A stretch of 37,337 nt of DNA from Pseudomonas japonica (GCF_900188455.1 NZ_FZOL01000032.1:23380-60716); one strand, 5' to 3'; positions 28,620 to 36,758 are shown, counted from the stretch's first letter. The notes: generated by a model from the sequence alone, not told the origin. Numbers and translations: made by a program.

Positions 28620-29159
28620 ATGAGCCTTTCCCTTCGTGACCAATTGCTCAAAGCCGGTCTGGTCAACCAGAAGCAGGTCAAGCAGGTCAACAAAGAGCAG
28701 AAGAAACAGAAGCGCCTGGAGCACAAGGGCCAGGTCGAGGTCGACGACAGCCAGCAGCGCCTGGCCAAGGACGCCATGGCCGAGAAGGCCGCGCGCGACC
28801 AGGAACTGAATCGCCAGCAGCAGGAAAAGGCCGAGCAGAAGGCCCGTGCCGCGCAGGTCAAGCAACTGATCGAAGTGTCGCGCCTGCCCAAGCTGAACAC
28901 CGAGGACTACTACAACTTCGTCGACGACAAGAAGGTCAAGCGCATCTCGGTCAATGCCCTGATGCGCAGCAAGCTGAGCAGTGGCTCGCTGGCGATCGTC
29001 GCCCACGGTGGTGGCTACGAGATCATCCCGCGGGAAGCCGCGCTGAAGATCCAGGAGCGTGACCCCAAGCGCATCCTGCTGCTCAACACGCAGGTGGAAG
29101 AGCCGGATGCCGACGATCCGTATGCCGCCTACGTCATTCCTGATGACCTGATGTGGTAA
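28620..29159 (+). CDS. DUF2058 family protein, highly charged
   Basis: A 179-residue cytoplasmic protein of the DUF2058 (YaiL-like) family. Residues about 16-85 form a lysine- and glutamine-rich helix (KQVNKEQKKQKRLEHKGQ), probably a coiled coil able to bind nucleic acid. The C-terminal part is globular (YYNFVDDKKVKRI, GGYEIIPREAALKIQERD). Function is unknown; nucleoid or RNA association has been suggested for relatives, which I treat as unproven. It follows mazG by 27 bases and is closed by a strong terminator. Confidence 0.85.
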   Translation: MSLSLRDQLLKAGLVNQKQVKQVNKEQKKQKRLEHKGQVEVDDSQQRLAKDAMAEKAARDQELNRQQQEKAEQKARAAQVKQLIEVSRLPKLNTEDYYNFVDDKKVKRISVNALMRSKLSSGSLAIVAHGGGYEIIPREAALKIQERDPKRILLLNTQVEEPDADDPYAAYVIPDDLMW

Positions 29160-29165
29160 ACAACG

Positions 29166-29195
29166 ACAAACCCCGCCTCGGCGGGGTTTGTGCTT
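29166..29195. terminator. Bidirectional terminator
   Basis: Perfect 11-bp stem ACAAACCCCGC / GCGGGGTTTGT (29166-29176, 29181-29191) with a CTCG loop. It separates the convergent DUF2058 gene and the small minus-strand gene, and flanking T-rich or A-rich sequence suits both directions. Confidence 0.88.
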
Positions 29196-29208
29196 TCAGG
29201 GGCGCGGC

Positions 29209-29391
29209 TCAGGCCTTGACCTGGCGGGTCTCCCAGATTTCCAGTTCCATGCGGTAGCGCTGGGCTTCCTGTTCGTCGTGGAACATACCGACCAGTTGGT
29301 CCTGCTGGTGCACATCCCAGATGCGCACGCCGGCGGCGACACCTTCATGGGACAGTTTCGATTCGTCGCGCTCAGTTACTTTGACAGTCAT
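29209..29391 (-). CDS. Small conserved-looking hypothetical protein
   Basis: A 60-residue soluble acidic protein with no family I can name. The start is ATG at 29391 with GGAG seven bases upstream; a TTG two codons earlier is less likely. The sequence is MTVKVTERDESKLSHEG at the start, then VRIWDVHQQDQLVGMFHDEQEAQRY, resembling a small alpha/beta fold. A TATAAA -10-like hexamer lies about 55 bases upstream, and a perfect 16-bp palindrome lies about 90 bases upstream. It is closed by the shared terminator. The good ribosome site and terminator support it as a real gene. Confidence 0.75.
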   Translation of the reverse strand: MTVKVTERDESKLSHEGVAAGVRIWDVHQQDQLVGMFHDEQEAQRYRMELEIWETRQVKA

Positions 29392-29480
29392 GTGCAAACT
29401 CCAAATCCGGTTAACTGCGGCACTCTGTCGCAGGCCTCTTTTATAGAGTTCGTTAGCTGGCTAAGTAAATTAAAACCGCG

Positions 29481-29496
29481 ATGAAAGATCTTTCAT
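29481..29496. promoter_or_regulatory. Perfect 16-bp palindrome upstream of a small gene
   Basis: ATGAAAGATCTTTCAT is fully self-complementary and lies about 90 bases upstream of the 60-residue minus-strand gene, beyond its TATAAA-like -10. It is a candidate operator; no regulator can be named. Confidence 0.35.
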
Positions 29497-29524
29497 GCGC
29501 TTGCGGTGGAATCTCCGGTAGCCC

Positions 29525-29553
29525 AAAAAGAAAACCCCGCACAAGGCGGGGTT
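29525..29553 (-). terminator. Terminator of the purM-purN-DUF3108 operon
   Basis: On the minus strand AACCCCGC and GCGGGGTT pair around CTTGT, followed by a T-rich tail (TTTTCTTTTT counting stem end). It begins about 25 bases after the DUF3108 stop. Confidence 0.85.
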
Positions 29554-29578
29554 CCCGGGTACCACGGAAAGCGGGGAC

Positions 29579-30292
29579 TCAGTTGCCCTTGACCGCCTTG
29601 CCATCCACCGTGCCTTCCTGCAGCACGATCACGTATTCCTTGCCGTCGGTCTCGACCTGGCGCAGTTGCACCAGCAGGTAGTCCCAATCCTTGGCGAACC
29701 ACAGCTCGGTGATGCGCTTGCTCTGGCTCGGGTCGCGGACCCGCTCGACCTTGATCGCATCGACCGGGCCGGTCTTGGTGGTGACCTTCTCGGTACCGAG
29801 CACGCGGAAGTCGTAGGTATCGATCTCGTCGCCGTCGACCACCTGGTAGCTCACGCTCTTCTTGCCAGCCGCGACGTCATGCTGCAGGGCCAACTGGTAG
29901 CTCGACTTGTCCAGCACGCCGCGATTCAGCGGCAGCTTGACCGCGTCACCACGGTCGGTACCGGTGATGACCTTCTGCGACCAGTCGAAGTCCAGGTCGA
30001 CCTTCTTCGCCTTGCCCAGGCCGCCACGTTCGAAGTGGTAGGCCTGCGGCAGCAGGGTGTCCTTGTCCAGGGTCAGGGTGCTCTGCTCGGTCAGGCTGGC
30101 GAGCATCATCGAGGCCTTGAAGTTCAGGTTCCAGGTGCCGTTGGCGTTCTTCACCAGGCTGCGCTCGGCAGTGCCACCGGCGACCGGCAGTTGCTTCCAG
30201 TCGGCGGTGTAGCTGGCCGAGAACGGTTTCAGGTCGGCTGCCTGAAGCGGCAGCGCGAGCACGGCGAGAGCGAGAAGCAGGGCGCGACGCAT
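29579..30292 (-). CDS. DUF3108 exported protein
   Basis: A 237-residue periplasmic protein of the DUF3108 family. A signal peptide (MRRALLLALAVLALPLQAAD) is followed by a beta-rich chain: LKPFSASYTADWKQLPVAGG, ASMMLASLTEQSTLTL, YHFERGGLGKAKKVDLDFDW, and the end segment ITELWFAKDWDYLLVQLRQVETDG, all typical of the family. Function is unknown. It begins eight bases after the purN stop, as the last gene of purM-purN-DUF3108. That linkage is conserved in Pseudomonas, but a purine role is not implied by its export. Confidence 0.86.
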   Translation of the reverse strand: MRRALLLALAVLALPLQAADLKPFSASYTADWKQLPVAGGTAERSLVKNANGTWNLNFKASMMLASLTEQSTLTLDKDTLLPQAYHFERGGLGKAKKVDLDFDWSQKVITGTDRGDAVKLPLNRGVLDKSSYQLALQHDVAAGKKSVSYQVVDGDEIDTYDFRVLGTEKVTTKTGPVDAIKVERVRDPSQSKRITELWFAKDWDYLLVQLRQVETDGKEYVIVLQEGTVDGKAVKGN

Positions 30293-30300
30293 AAAATCTC

Positions 30301-30954
30301 CTAGGGTCGAATCAAGTGGCCGCTGGCCGCCAGTGTCTGGCCATCCAGTAGAGCACCGTGTTCCTCCAGGCGCAAACGGCCTTCGGCGAACCAGCGCACT
30401 GCCAACGGGTAAATCTGGTGTTCCTGGGCGTGAACCCTCTGCGCCAGGCTTTCCGGCGTGTCATCCGCCGCCACCGGAATGACTGCCTGTACGACCAGCG
30501 GCCCGCCATCGAGTTCCTCGGTGACGAAGTGCACGCTGCAGCCGTGCTCGTGATCGCCGGCTTCCAGGGCACGCTGGTGCGTGTGCAGGCCTTTGTATTT
30601 CGGCAGCAGGGACGGGTGGATATTCAGCAGGCGACCCTCGTAGTGGCGCACGAAGCCAGCACTGAGGATGCGCATGAAACCGGCCAGTACCACCAATTGC
30701 GGCGAGAACGCATCGATCCGTTCGATCAGTGCCTGGTCGAAGGCTTCGCGACCATCGAAGGCCTTGTGATCGAGCACGACGGTATCGATGCCGGCGTCAC
30801 GGGCGCGCTGCAGCCCGTAGGCATCGGCGCGGTTGGAAATCACGGCGCGGATCCGCACCGGGGAATCCCCGGCGCGGGTGCTGTCGATCAGGGCTTGCAG
30901 ATTGCTGCCGGAACCCGACAGCAACACCACTACATCGCAAGTCTCGCTGGGCAT
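30301..30954 (-). CDS. purN: Phosphoribosylglycinamide formyltransferase PurN
   Basis: A 217-residue enzyme transferring a formyl group from 10-formyl-THF to GAR, the third step of purine synthesis. Visible are VVLLSGSGSNLQALID (phosphate loop, about 8-23), ISNRADAYGLQRA, GFMRILSAGFV, the catalytic NIHPSLLPKYKGLHTHQRAL with asparagine and histidine, and the aspartate in FVTEELDGGPLVVQ. Its ATG (30954) overlaps the purM stop as TGATG, so translation is coupled. Another upstream in-frame start lies inside purM and is rejected. Confidence 0.95.
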   Translation of the reverse strand: MPSETCDVVVLLSGSGSNLQALIDSTRAGDSPVRIRAVISNRADAYGLQRARDAGIDTVVLDHKAFDGREAFDQALIERIDAFSPQLVVLAGFMRILSAGFVRHYEGRLLNIHPSLLPKYKGLHTHQRALEAGDHEHGCSVHFVTEELDGGPLVVQAVIPVAADDTPESLAQRVHAQEHQIYPLAVRWFAEGRLRLEEHGALLDGQTLAASGHLIRP

Positions 30955-32012
30955 CAGTGTGCCTTGAGGTTCTTCAGCTCGACCTGGGCGGCGCCTTCGG
31001 CGGCGACGGCGATCTGGCCGATGACCCATGGCTGCTCACCGGCTTCGCGCAGGACGTTCAGGGCGCTCTCGACCTTGTCCTGGGCCACGCAGATGACCAT
31101 GCCGACGCCGCAGTTCAGTACGCGGTGCATTTCGTGCTCGTCGACGTTGCCTTTTTCCTGCAGCCAGTCGAAGACTGCCGGACGCTGCCAGCTGGCCACG
31201 TCGATCAGCGCCTGGGCGCCTTTCGGCAGCACGCGTGGAATGTTGTCCAGCAGACCGCCGCCGGTGATGTGGGCCATGGCCTTGACCGCGCCGGTGTCCT
31301 TGATCAGCTTGAGCAGCGGCTTGACGTAGATGCGGGTCGGGGCCATCAGCAGTTCGGTCAGCGGCGTGCCGTCGAGCTGGGTCTGCTCGATGTCGGCGCC
31401 GGACACTTCGATGATCTTGCGGATCAGCGAGTAGCCGTTGGAGTGCGGGCCGGAGGACGGCAGGGCGATCAGGGCGTCGCCGGTGGCGACGGTGGAGCCG
31501 TCGATGATCTCGGCCTTTTCCACCACGCCGACGCAGAAGCCGGCCAGGTCGTAGTCTTCACCTTCGTACATGCCCGGCATTTCCGCGGTTTCACCACCGA
31601 CCAGCGAGCAGCCGGCCAGTTCGCAACCGGCGCCGATGCCGGTGACCACGGTGGCGGCGACGTCGACGTTGAGCTTGCCGGTGGCGTAGTAGTCGAGGAA
31701 GAACAGCGGCTCGGCGCCGCAGACCACCAGGTCGTTGACGCACATGGCGACCAGGTCCTGGCCGATGGAGTCGTGCTTGTTCAGGTTCAGCGCCAGGCGC
31801 AGCTTGGTGCCGACGCCGTCGGTGCCGGAGACCAGGACCGGCTGCTTGTAGCCGGCCGGGATTTCACAGAGGGCGCCAAAACCGCCCAGGCCGCCCATGA
31901 CTTCCGGGCGCGCGGTGCGCTTGGCCACGCCTTTGATGCGTTCGACCAGTGCTTCGCCGGCGTCGATGTCTACACCGGCGTCCTTGTAGCTCAGGGAGGG
32001 TTGCTTGCTCAT
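30954..32012 (-). CDS. purM: Phosphoribosylformylglycinamidine cyclo-ligase PurM
   Basis: A 352-residue AIR synthetase, closing FGAM to AIR with ATP, fifth step of purine synthesis. The N-terminal LSYKDAGVDIDAGEALVERI, the loop GGFGALCEIPAGY, SGTDGVGTKLRLAL, DLVAMCVNDLVVCGAEPLFFLDY and GCSLVGGETAEMPGMY are signature blocks; ITGGGLLDNIPRVLP lies in the C-terminal half. The length is typical. A GATAAAAT -10-like sequence lies about 115 bases upstream on this strand. It heads the purM-purN-DUF3108 operon and diverges from the DUF2066 gene. Confidence 0.96.
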   Translation of the reverse strand: MSKQPSLSYKDAGVDIDAGEALVERIKGVAKRTARPEVMGGLGGFGALCEIPAGYKQPVLVSGTDGVGTKLRLALNLNKHDSIGQDLVAMCVNDLVVCGAEPLFFLDYYATGKLNVDVAATVVTGIGAGCELAGCSLVGGETAEMPGMYEGEDYDLAGFCVGVVEKAEIIDGSTVATGDALIALPSSGPHSNGYSLIRKIIEVSGADIEQTQLDGTPLTELLMAPTRIYVKPLLKLIKDTGAVKAMAHITGGGLLDNIPRVLPKGAQALIDVASWQRPAVFDWLQEKGNVDEHEMHRVLNCGVGMVICVAQDKVESALNVLREAGEQPWVIGQIAVAAEGAAQVELKNLKAH

Positions 32013-32334
32013 GTGATCCAGGCCTTTAGGAGGGAGGGATTCGGGGGAATCGACCGTGACCTGCCAGGCTGCGGGGGAACGTGGATCCGCCTGCCTGACC
32101 GTCAGCGGTCTGCGAAGGCGCGCGATTTTATCAGGGTTGCCCGGCAGCGGCCATCCTCAGGCCGACGGGCAGGACCTGAATATAAGGAAAAAGCGCGAAT
32201 CGCCGCCGGCGGGTGGTTGCCCGGTCACGGCCTGTATAAGGTATAGGAGGTGAAACACCGCCCCCTGAGTGAATTTTGCGCGGTGGCGAGGGTCTTGGCT
32301 TTCGCTTCTTCATTTATCTGGACAGGAATCCTTC

Positions 32335-33381
32335 ATGCGTTTGCGTACATATCTGTTCGGTTGCTGCGTTGCCTTGTTCGGCATGGCGGCCCAGGCCGAA
32401 ACCGTTTCCGGCCTGTACCAGGTGCGCGAGCCGGTGACCGGGCAGGGCGCCGACGCCCGCGCCCAGGCCACCCAGAGCGCGCTGGACACCCTGGTCCTGC
32501 GCCTCACCGGTGATCCCAAGGCGCCGCAGAACCCCGGGCTTGCCGAGCTGCGCAAGGACCCGCAACAGATCATCAGCCAGTTCGGTTTCGAGGCGGGGCC
32601 GCCCGAGAGCCTGCTGGTGGAGTTCGATCCGGGCAGCACCGAGCGCGCCCTGCGCAAGGCCGGGCTGGCCCTGTGGGGCAGCAACCGTCCGGCGATTCTC
32701 GGCTGGTGGCTGAACGACAGTAGCGAAGGTTCGAACCTGGTCGGTGACGGCCAGGCCAATGCCGAGGCGCTGCGCCGCGCCGCCCAGCATCGTGGCCTGC
32801 CGCTGCGCCTGCCCCTGGGCGACCTGGAGGAACAGTTGGTCGCCACCGCGAAGAACCTCGAAGGCACCGACCCTGCGCCGTTGCAGGCGGCGTCCGGGCG
32901 TTACGGCGCGGATGCGCTGCTGGCGGTGCATGCCAGCGAGGCCGATGGCAAGTGGAACGGCACCTGGCGCCTGTGGCTGGGCGAACAGCGCGAGCAGGGC
33001 AAGGTCGAGGGCGCCGACCAGGCCGCCGTCGCCGATGCGGTGATGCTGGCGGTGAGTCAGCGGCTGGCGCCACGTTTCGTGGTCAAGCCCGGGGCGAGCG
33101 GTGAACAGCTGATCCAGGTCCAGGGCATGAACCTGGAGCGCTATGCCGAACTGGGCCGGGTGCTGGAGCCGTTCGCCGGACGGGTCAGCGAGGTGCACGG
33201 CGACGTGATGACCTGGAAGGCCACCGCCAGCAGCGATCAACTGCGTGCGCAACTGGGTCTGGCCAGGTTGCAGGAAATGCCGGCCGAGGCGGCCACGCCG
33301 GCGCTTGTCGCCACGCCCGCCGACGGTGTCGCTGCCGCGCCGGCGTCCGCGCCGTTCAGCGGCCTGCGTTTTCGCTGGTAG
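32335..33381 (+). CDS. DUF2066 exported protein
   Basis: A 348-residue protein of the DUF2066 family, function unknown. The signal peptide MRLRTYLFGCCVALFGMAAQAE predicts export. Body motifs are VSGLYQVREPVTGQGADARAQATQSAL, LTGDPKAPQNPGLAELR, FDPGSTERALRKAGLALWG, RPAILGWWLND and LPLRLPLGDLEEQ. The C-terminal 60 residues hold an alanine/proline-rich low-complexity stretch (ATPALVATPADG). The start at 32335 has AGGA upstream; an in-frame GTG at 32269 would spoil the signal peptide. It precedes the AI-2E-type permease gene by 12 bases, and purM diverges. Confidence 0.85.
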   Translation: MRLRTYLFGCCVALFGMAAQAETVSGLYQVREPVTGQGADARAQATQSALDTLVLRLTGDPKAPQNPGLAELRKDPQQIISQFGFEAGPPESLLVEFDPGSTERALRKAGLALWGSNRPAILGWWLNDSSEGSNLVGDGQANAEALRRAAQHRGLPLRLPLGDLEEQLVATAKNLEGTDPAPLQAASGRYGADALLAVHASEADGKWNGTWRLWLGEQREQGKVEGADQAAVADAVMLAVSQRLAPRFVVKPGASGEQLIQVQGMNLERYAELGRVLEPFAGRVSEVHGDVMTWKATASSDQLRAQLGLARLQEMPAEAATPALVATPADGVAAAPASAPFSGLRFRW

Positions 33382-33393
33382 GGAGCCCTCGCG

Positions 33394-34467
33394 ATGATCG
33401 ACGTACGCCGCTGGATGTGGCTGGGCGCACTGCTGGCGCTGGCTGTGCTGGTGTATCTGCTGCACGGCATCCTCTCGCCGTTTCTGGTGGGGATTCTCCT
33501 GGCCTACCTGGCCGACCCGCTGGTGGATCGCCTGGAACGCGCCGGGCTGTCGCGTACCGCCGGGGTGATGGTGGTCTTCACCCTGTTCAGCCTGATCTTC
33601 CTGGCAATGCTCTTGGTGCTGATCCCGATGCTGGCCAGGCAGTTGGTGCGCCTGTACGAACTGGCGCCGCAGATGCTCGACTGGTTGCAGCATGTCGCGC
33701 TGCCCTGGGCGCAGGCCAGGCTCGGGCTGGCCGACGGCTTCTGGAAGTTCGACAAGGTCAAGGCCGCCATCGGCGCGCACATGGGCCAGACCACCGACAT
33801 CGTCGGCGTGGTGCTGTCCCAGGTCACCGCGTCCGGACTGGCGCTGGTGGCCTGGCTGGCCAATCTGGTGCTGATACCGGTGGTGGGCTTCTACCTGCTG
33901 CGCGACTGGGACGTGATGATGGCCAAGCTGCGCAGCCTGCTGCCGCGCCAGCGTGAGGCGCAGGTGGTGGCGCTGGCGGGGGAGTGTCATGAGGTCCTGG
34001 GTGCCTTCGTCCGCGGCCAGTTGCTGGTGATGCTGGCGCTGGGCGTGATCTATGCCGCCGGGCTGATGCTGGTGGGGCTCGAACTGGGCCTGTTGATCGG
34101 TCTGCTGGCGGGCCTGGCGGCCATCGTGCCGTACATGGGCTTCATCATCGGCATCGGCGCGGCGATGGTCGCCGGGCTGTTCCAGTTCGGTGGCGACCTC
34201 TACCCGCTGCTGGGCATCGCCGCGGTGTTCATGGTCGGGCAGATGCTCGAAGGCATGGTGCTCACGCCGTTGCTGGTGGGGGACCGCATTGGCCTGCATC
34301 CGGTGGCGGTGATCTTCGCCATTCTCGCCGGCGGCGAACTGTTCGGCTTTACCGGCGTGCTCCTGGCGCTGCCGGCGGCCGCGGTGATCATGGTGCTGCT
34401 GCGGCACATGCATGACTTCTACAAGCGGTCGGACATCTACGGCGAAGAGATCGATCCCGAACTGTAG
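33394..34467 (+). CDS. AI-2E/PerM-family membrane transporter
   Basis: A 357-residue inner-membrane protein of the AI-2E transporter (PerM) superfamily. About eight hydrophobic helices are visible: two near the N-terminus (WLGALLALAVLVYLLHGIL, ILLAYLADPLVDRLE), a central pair (VVFTLFSLIFLAMLLVLIPM), an amphipathic stretch, then LVAWLANLVLIPVVGFYLL and the GLLIGLLAGLAAIVPYMGFI and FAILAGGELFGFTGVLLALP blocks typical of the family. Relatives include AI-2 exporters and Na+/H+ antiporters, so the substrate is undetermined. GGGAG lies eight bases before the ATG. A perfect 11-bp terminator follows. Confidence 0.86.
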   Translation: MIDVRRWMWLGALLALAVLVYLLHGILSPFLVGILLAYLADPLVDRLERAGLSRTAGVMVVFTLFSLIFLAMLLVLIPMLARQLVRLYELAPQMLDWLQHVALPWAQARLGLADGFWKFDKVKAAIGAHMGQTTDIVGVVLSQVTASGLALVAWLANLVLIPVVGFYLLRDWDVMMAKLRSLLPRQREAQVVALAGECHEVLGAFVRGQLLVMLALGVIYAAGLMLVGLELGLLIGLLAGLAAIVPYMGFIIGIGAAMVAGLFQFGGDLYPLLGIAAVFMVGQMLEGMVLTPLLVGDRIGLHPVAVIFAILAGGELFGFTGVLLALPAAAVIMVLLRHMHDFYKRSDIYGEEIDPEL

Positions 34468-34479
34468 ATAATGGCAATG

Positions 34480-34522
34480 GGCTTGCACCGGCATTTGACG
34501 GTCGGTGCAAGCCTTTGATTTT
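34480..34522 (+). terminator. Rho-independent terminator after the AI-2E-family gene
   Basis: GGCTTGCACCG (34480-34490) and CGGTGCAAGCC (34503-34513) form a perfect 11-bp stem with a 12-base loop, followed by TTTGATTTT. Confidence 0.88.
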
Positions 34523-34540
34523 CCTTGTGGTCTTCGCTCA

Positions 34541-34569
34541 TTGTGCGACCGGCGTCACGGGTATAGACT
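34541..34569 (+). promoter_or_regulatory. Predicted promoter of hda
   Basis: TTGTGC (34541-34546) and TAGACT (34564-34569) are separated by 17 bases, 53 bases upstream of the hda ATG. Both hexamers are moderate matches. Confidence 0.4.
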
Positions 34570-34622
34570 TTGCAGACTTTTACCAAGGGCCCTTTGCGGT
34601 TCCTCGCAACCGCCCAGCCAGC

Positions 34623-35327
34623 ATGAAACCGATCCAGTTGCCCCTGGGTGTGCGTCTGCGCGATGACGCCACCTTCATCAACTACTATCCGGGTGCCAAC
34701 GCCGCAGCATTGGGCTACGTCGAGCGACTCTGCGAAGCCGACGCCGGCTGGACCGAAAGTCTCATCTACCTGTGGGGCAAGCAGGGCGTCGGTCGCACCC
34801 ACTTGCTGCAGGCCGCCTGCCTGCGCTTCGAACAAATGGGCGAGCCCGCCGTCTACCTCCCTCTGGCGCAACTTCTCGACCGTGGCGTCGAACTGCTGGA
34901 TTACCTCGAGCAGTACGAACTGGTGTGCCTCGACGACCTGCATGTCATCGCCGGCAAGCCGGAGTGGGAAGAGGCCATGTTCCACCTGTTCAATCGCCTG
35001 CGCGACAGCGGCCGGCGTCTGCTGATCGCCGCTTCCGCGTCGCCGCGGGAACTGCCGATCAAGCTGCCCGACCTCAAGTCGCGCCTGACCATGGCGCTGA
35101 TCTTCCAGATGCGCGCCCTCACCGACGAAGACAAGCTGCGTGCCCTGCAACTGCGCGCCTCGCGCCGTGGCCTGCAGATGACCGACGAAGTCGGGCACTT
35201 CATCCTCACGCGCGGTACCCGCAGCATGAGCGCGCTGTTCGACCTGCTGGAGCGCCTGGACCAGGCCTCGCTGCAGGAAAAACGCAAGCTGACCATCCCC
35301 TTCCTGAAGGAAACCCTTGGCTGGTAA
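34623..35327 (+). CDS. hda: DnaA regulatory inactivator Hda
   Basis: A 234-residue AAA+ protein related to the DnaA ATPase core. With the DNA-loaded sliding clamp it promotes DnaA-ATP hydrolysis and blocks re-initiation. An N-terminal clamp-binding motif (MKPIQLPLGVRL) is followed by a Walker A-like LWGKQGVGRTHLLQAA at about 51-66, Walker B LVCLDDLHVIAG at about 100-111, sensor 1 RRLLIAASASPRELP, and LKSRLTMALIFQMRALTDEDKL. It lacks DnaA's DNA-binding domain IV, which distinguishes it from DnaA. The ATG at 34623 places the clamp motif at the N-terminus; no strong ribosome site is seen. Confidence 0.92.
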   Translation: MKPIQLPLGVRLRDDATFINYYPGANAAALGYVERLCEADAGWTESLIYLWGKQGVGRTHLLQAACLRFEQMGEPAVYLPLAQLLDRGVELLDYLEQYELVCLDDLHVIAGKPEWEEAMFHLFNRLRDSGRRLLIAASASPRELPIKLPDLKSRLTMALIFQMRALTDEDKLRALQLRASRRGLQMTDEVGHFILTRGTRSMSALFDLLERLDQASLQEKRKLTIPFLKETLGW

Positions 35328-35378
35328 CAGGCGTCCCAGAGCCTCGGCACATAAAAGTCACATTTTTTTCGATAGAAT

Positions 35379-35407
35379 TTGCAAATCGAATCGATAGTAG
35401 GCATAGT
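35379..35407 (+). promoter_or_regulatory. Predicted promoter of the first NlpC/P60 lipoprotein gene
   Basis: TTGCAA (35379-35384) and CATAGT (35402-35407) are 17 bases apart. The region contains an ATTTGCAAAT palindrome and two CGATAG copies (35370-35375 and 35392-35397). Confidence 0.4.
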
Positions 35408-35442
35408 CTCGACTTCTTTGAATCCAAGACACGGTCGTGCCC

Positions 35443-36084
35443 ATGCTGAATCGCTTCGCACCCCTCGTGCCCCTCGCACTCGTGACACTGCTGTTTGGCT
35501 GCGCGGCCCAAGGCCCGGTTCAGCAACAGCAGGAGCACTATTCCGTTTCCGCCAAGTCCGCTCACAAGTCCTCCACCATCGCCGATGCCTCGGTGTTCGA
35601 GGAAGAGCTGGCCACCGAGCAGGATCTGGAAACCTTCTCCGGCGACAAGTCCTATCAGCTGCCAGCCCTGGCCGACAGCATCCTCGAGCGCGGCATGGCA
35701 CTGATCGGTACCCGTTACCGCTTCGGTGGCACCTCCGAGCAGTCGGGCTTCGATTGCAGCGGTTTCATCGGTTATCTGTTCCGTGAGGAAGCCGGCATGA
35801 ACCTGCCGCGTTCCACCCGCGAGATGATCAACGTGGACGCCCCGCTGGTGTCGCGCAACAACCTCAAGCCGGGTGACCTGCTGTTCTTCAGCACCAACGG
35901 CCGCGGTCGCGTCAGCCATGCCGGCATCTACCTCGGCGACAACCAGTTCATCCACTCCAGCAGCCGTCGTAGCGGTGGTGTGCGTATCGACAGCCTTGGC
36001 GATCGTTACTGGAGCAAGACCTTCATCGAAGCCAAGCGCGCCTTGGCGATGGCCCCGGCACCGACCCAGCTTTCGCGCAACTAA
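35443..36084 (+). CDS. NlpC/P60 peptidoglycan hydrolase lipoprotein (first paralogue)
   Basis: A 213-residue predicted lipoprotein with a murein endopeptidase domain. The signal peptide ends at TLLFGCAAQ (lipid on C20). A low-complexity linker rich in Gln/Ser follows (about 24-60). The NlpC/P60 domain (about 80-205) has catalytic C105 in GFDCSGFIGYLF, H159 in VSHAGIYLG, and the HSSSRRSGGVRI segment. The usual activity is cutting D-Glu-mDAP type stem-peptide bonds in the periplasm. ATG at 35443 is chosen over GTG at 35437; the ribosome site is weak. It is followed by a second related gene. Confidence 0.88.
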   Translation: MLNRFAPLVPLALVTLLFGCAAQGPVQQQQEHYSVSAKSAHKSSTIADASVFEEELATEQDLETFSGDKSYQLPALADSILERGMALIGTRYRFGGTSEQSGFDCSGFIGYLFREEAGMNLPRSTREMINVDAPLVSRNNLKPGDLLFFSTNGRGRVSHAGIYLGDNQFIHSSSRRSGGVRIDSLGDRYWSKTFIEAKRALAMAPAPTQLSRN

Positions 36085-36106
36085 GCGCTTCCGGGTGGTG
36101 CCCCAA

Positions 36107-36146
36107 CACGGCGACGATGCTGAAAAGCTAGTCGCCGTGCGTGTTT
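36107..36146 (+). terminator. Hairpin between the two NlpC/P60 genes
   Basis: CACGGCGAC (36107-36115) pairs perfectly with GTCGCCGTG (36131-36139), then CGTGTTT. It is a likely terminator for the first gene, with a short T run. Confidence 0.6.
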
Positions 36147-36221
36147 ACAGAAAACGTCTAATCTTGATTCTCACCAATTTTCCGGCCTGACGCCGGGCAC
36201 TTTCAGACAGGATGTTCTGAG

Positions 36222-36758
36222 ATGTCGATGATGGCGCGTATAGCGGTATTGTCCTTGGCGGCCCTGCTCGGTGCCTGCTCCAGTCACGCCCCGACCCCGT
36301 CCCAGGTGGTCCAGCCGGCCTATGTTCCCGCGCAGATAACCTACTTGCCAGCCGCTGACGACGTGCTTTTCCGGGCATTGGGCCTGGTCGGCACGCCGTA
36401 TCGCTGGGGTGGCAACACGCCGGACTCCGGTTTCGATTGCAGCGGGCTGATCGGTTACGTCTATCGCGATGCCGCCGGCATCAAGCTGCCTCGCTCGACC
36501 CGTGAGCTGATCGTCATGCGCGCGCCGGACGTAGGCCGCGATGCCCTGCAATCAGGGGATCTGGTGTTCTTCGCGACGAACGGCGCCAGTCAGGTCAATC
36601 ACGCCGGGATCTATGTCGGTGAAGGGCGTTTCGTGCATGCACCGTCCACCGGCGGGACGGTGCGTCTGGATTATCTGGCCAACAGCTACTGGCAGCGGTC
36701 CTACCTGAATGCCAAGCGGGTGCTGCAGGCGCCGGAGCATCTGGCGCGCAATCCATAG
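36222..36758 (+). CDS. NlpC/P60 peptidoglycan hydrolase lipoprotein (second paralogue)
   Basis: A 178-residue predicted lipoprotein with a short lead: SLAALLGACSSH gives the lipobox (C19), then about 30 linker residues. The NlpC/P60 domain (about 50-170) shows YRWGGNTPDSGFDCSGLIG with catalytic C73, LPRSTREL, and H127 in VNHAGIYVGEGRFVHAPS. It shares motifs and order with the gene just upstream, indicating an old duplication. Starts at 36222 (MSMMARIAV) and 36228 are both possible. It is followed by a lone REP hairpin and then by sequence of different character. Confidence 0.88.
   Translation: MSMMARIAVLSLAALLGACSSHAPTPSQVVQPAYVPAQITYLPAADDVLFRALGLVGTPYRWGGNTPDSGFDCSGLIGYVYRDAAGIKLPRSTRELIVMRAPDVGRDALQSGDLVFFATNGASQVNHAGIYVGEGRFVHAPSTGGTVRLDYLANSYWQRSYLNAKRVLQAPEHLARNP

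Noticed and set aside
32245..32513. AGGAGG followed by a GTG frame before the DUF2066 gene
   Set aside because: The GTG overlaps the ribosome-site-like sequence itself, and the frame then runs out of register through the DUF2066 gene. No start lies at a proper distance.
32314..34494. 726-codon minus-strand open frame
   Set aside because: It spans two plus-strand genes with signal peptide and membrane helices; no motif supports the antisense reading.
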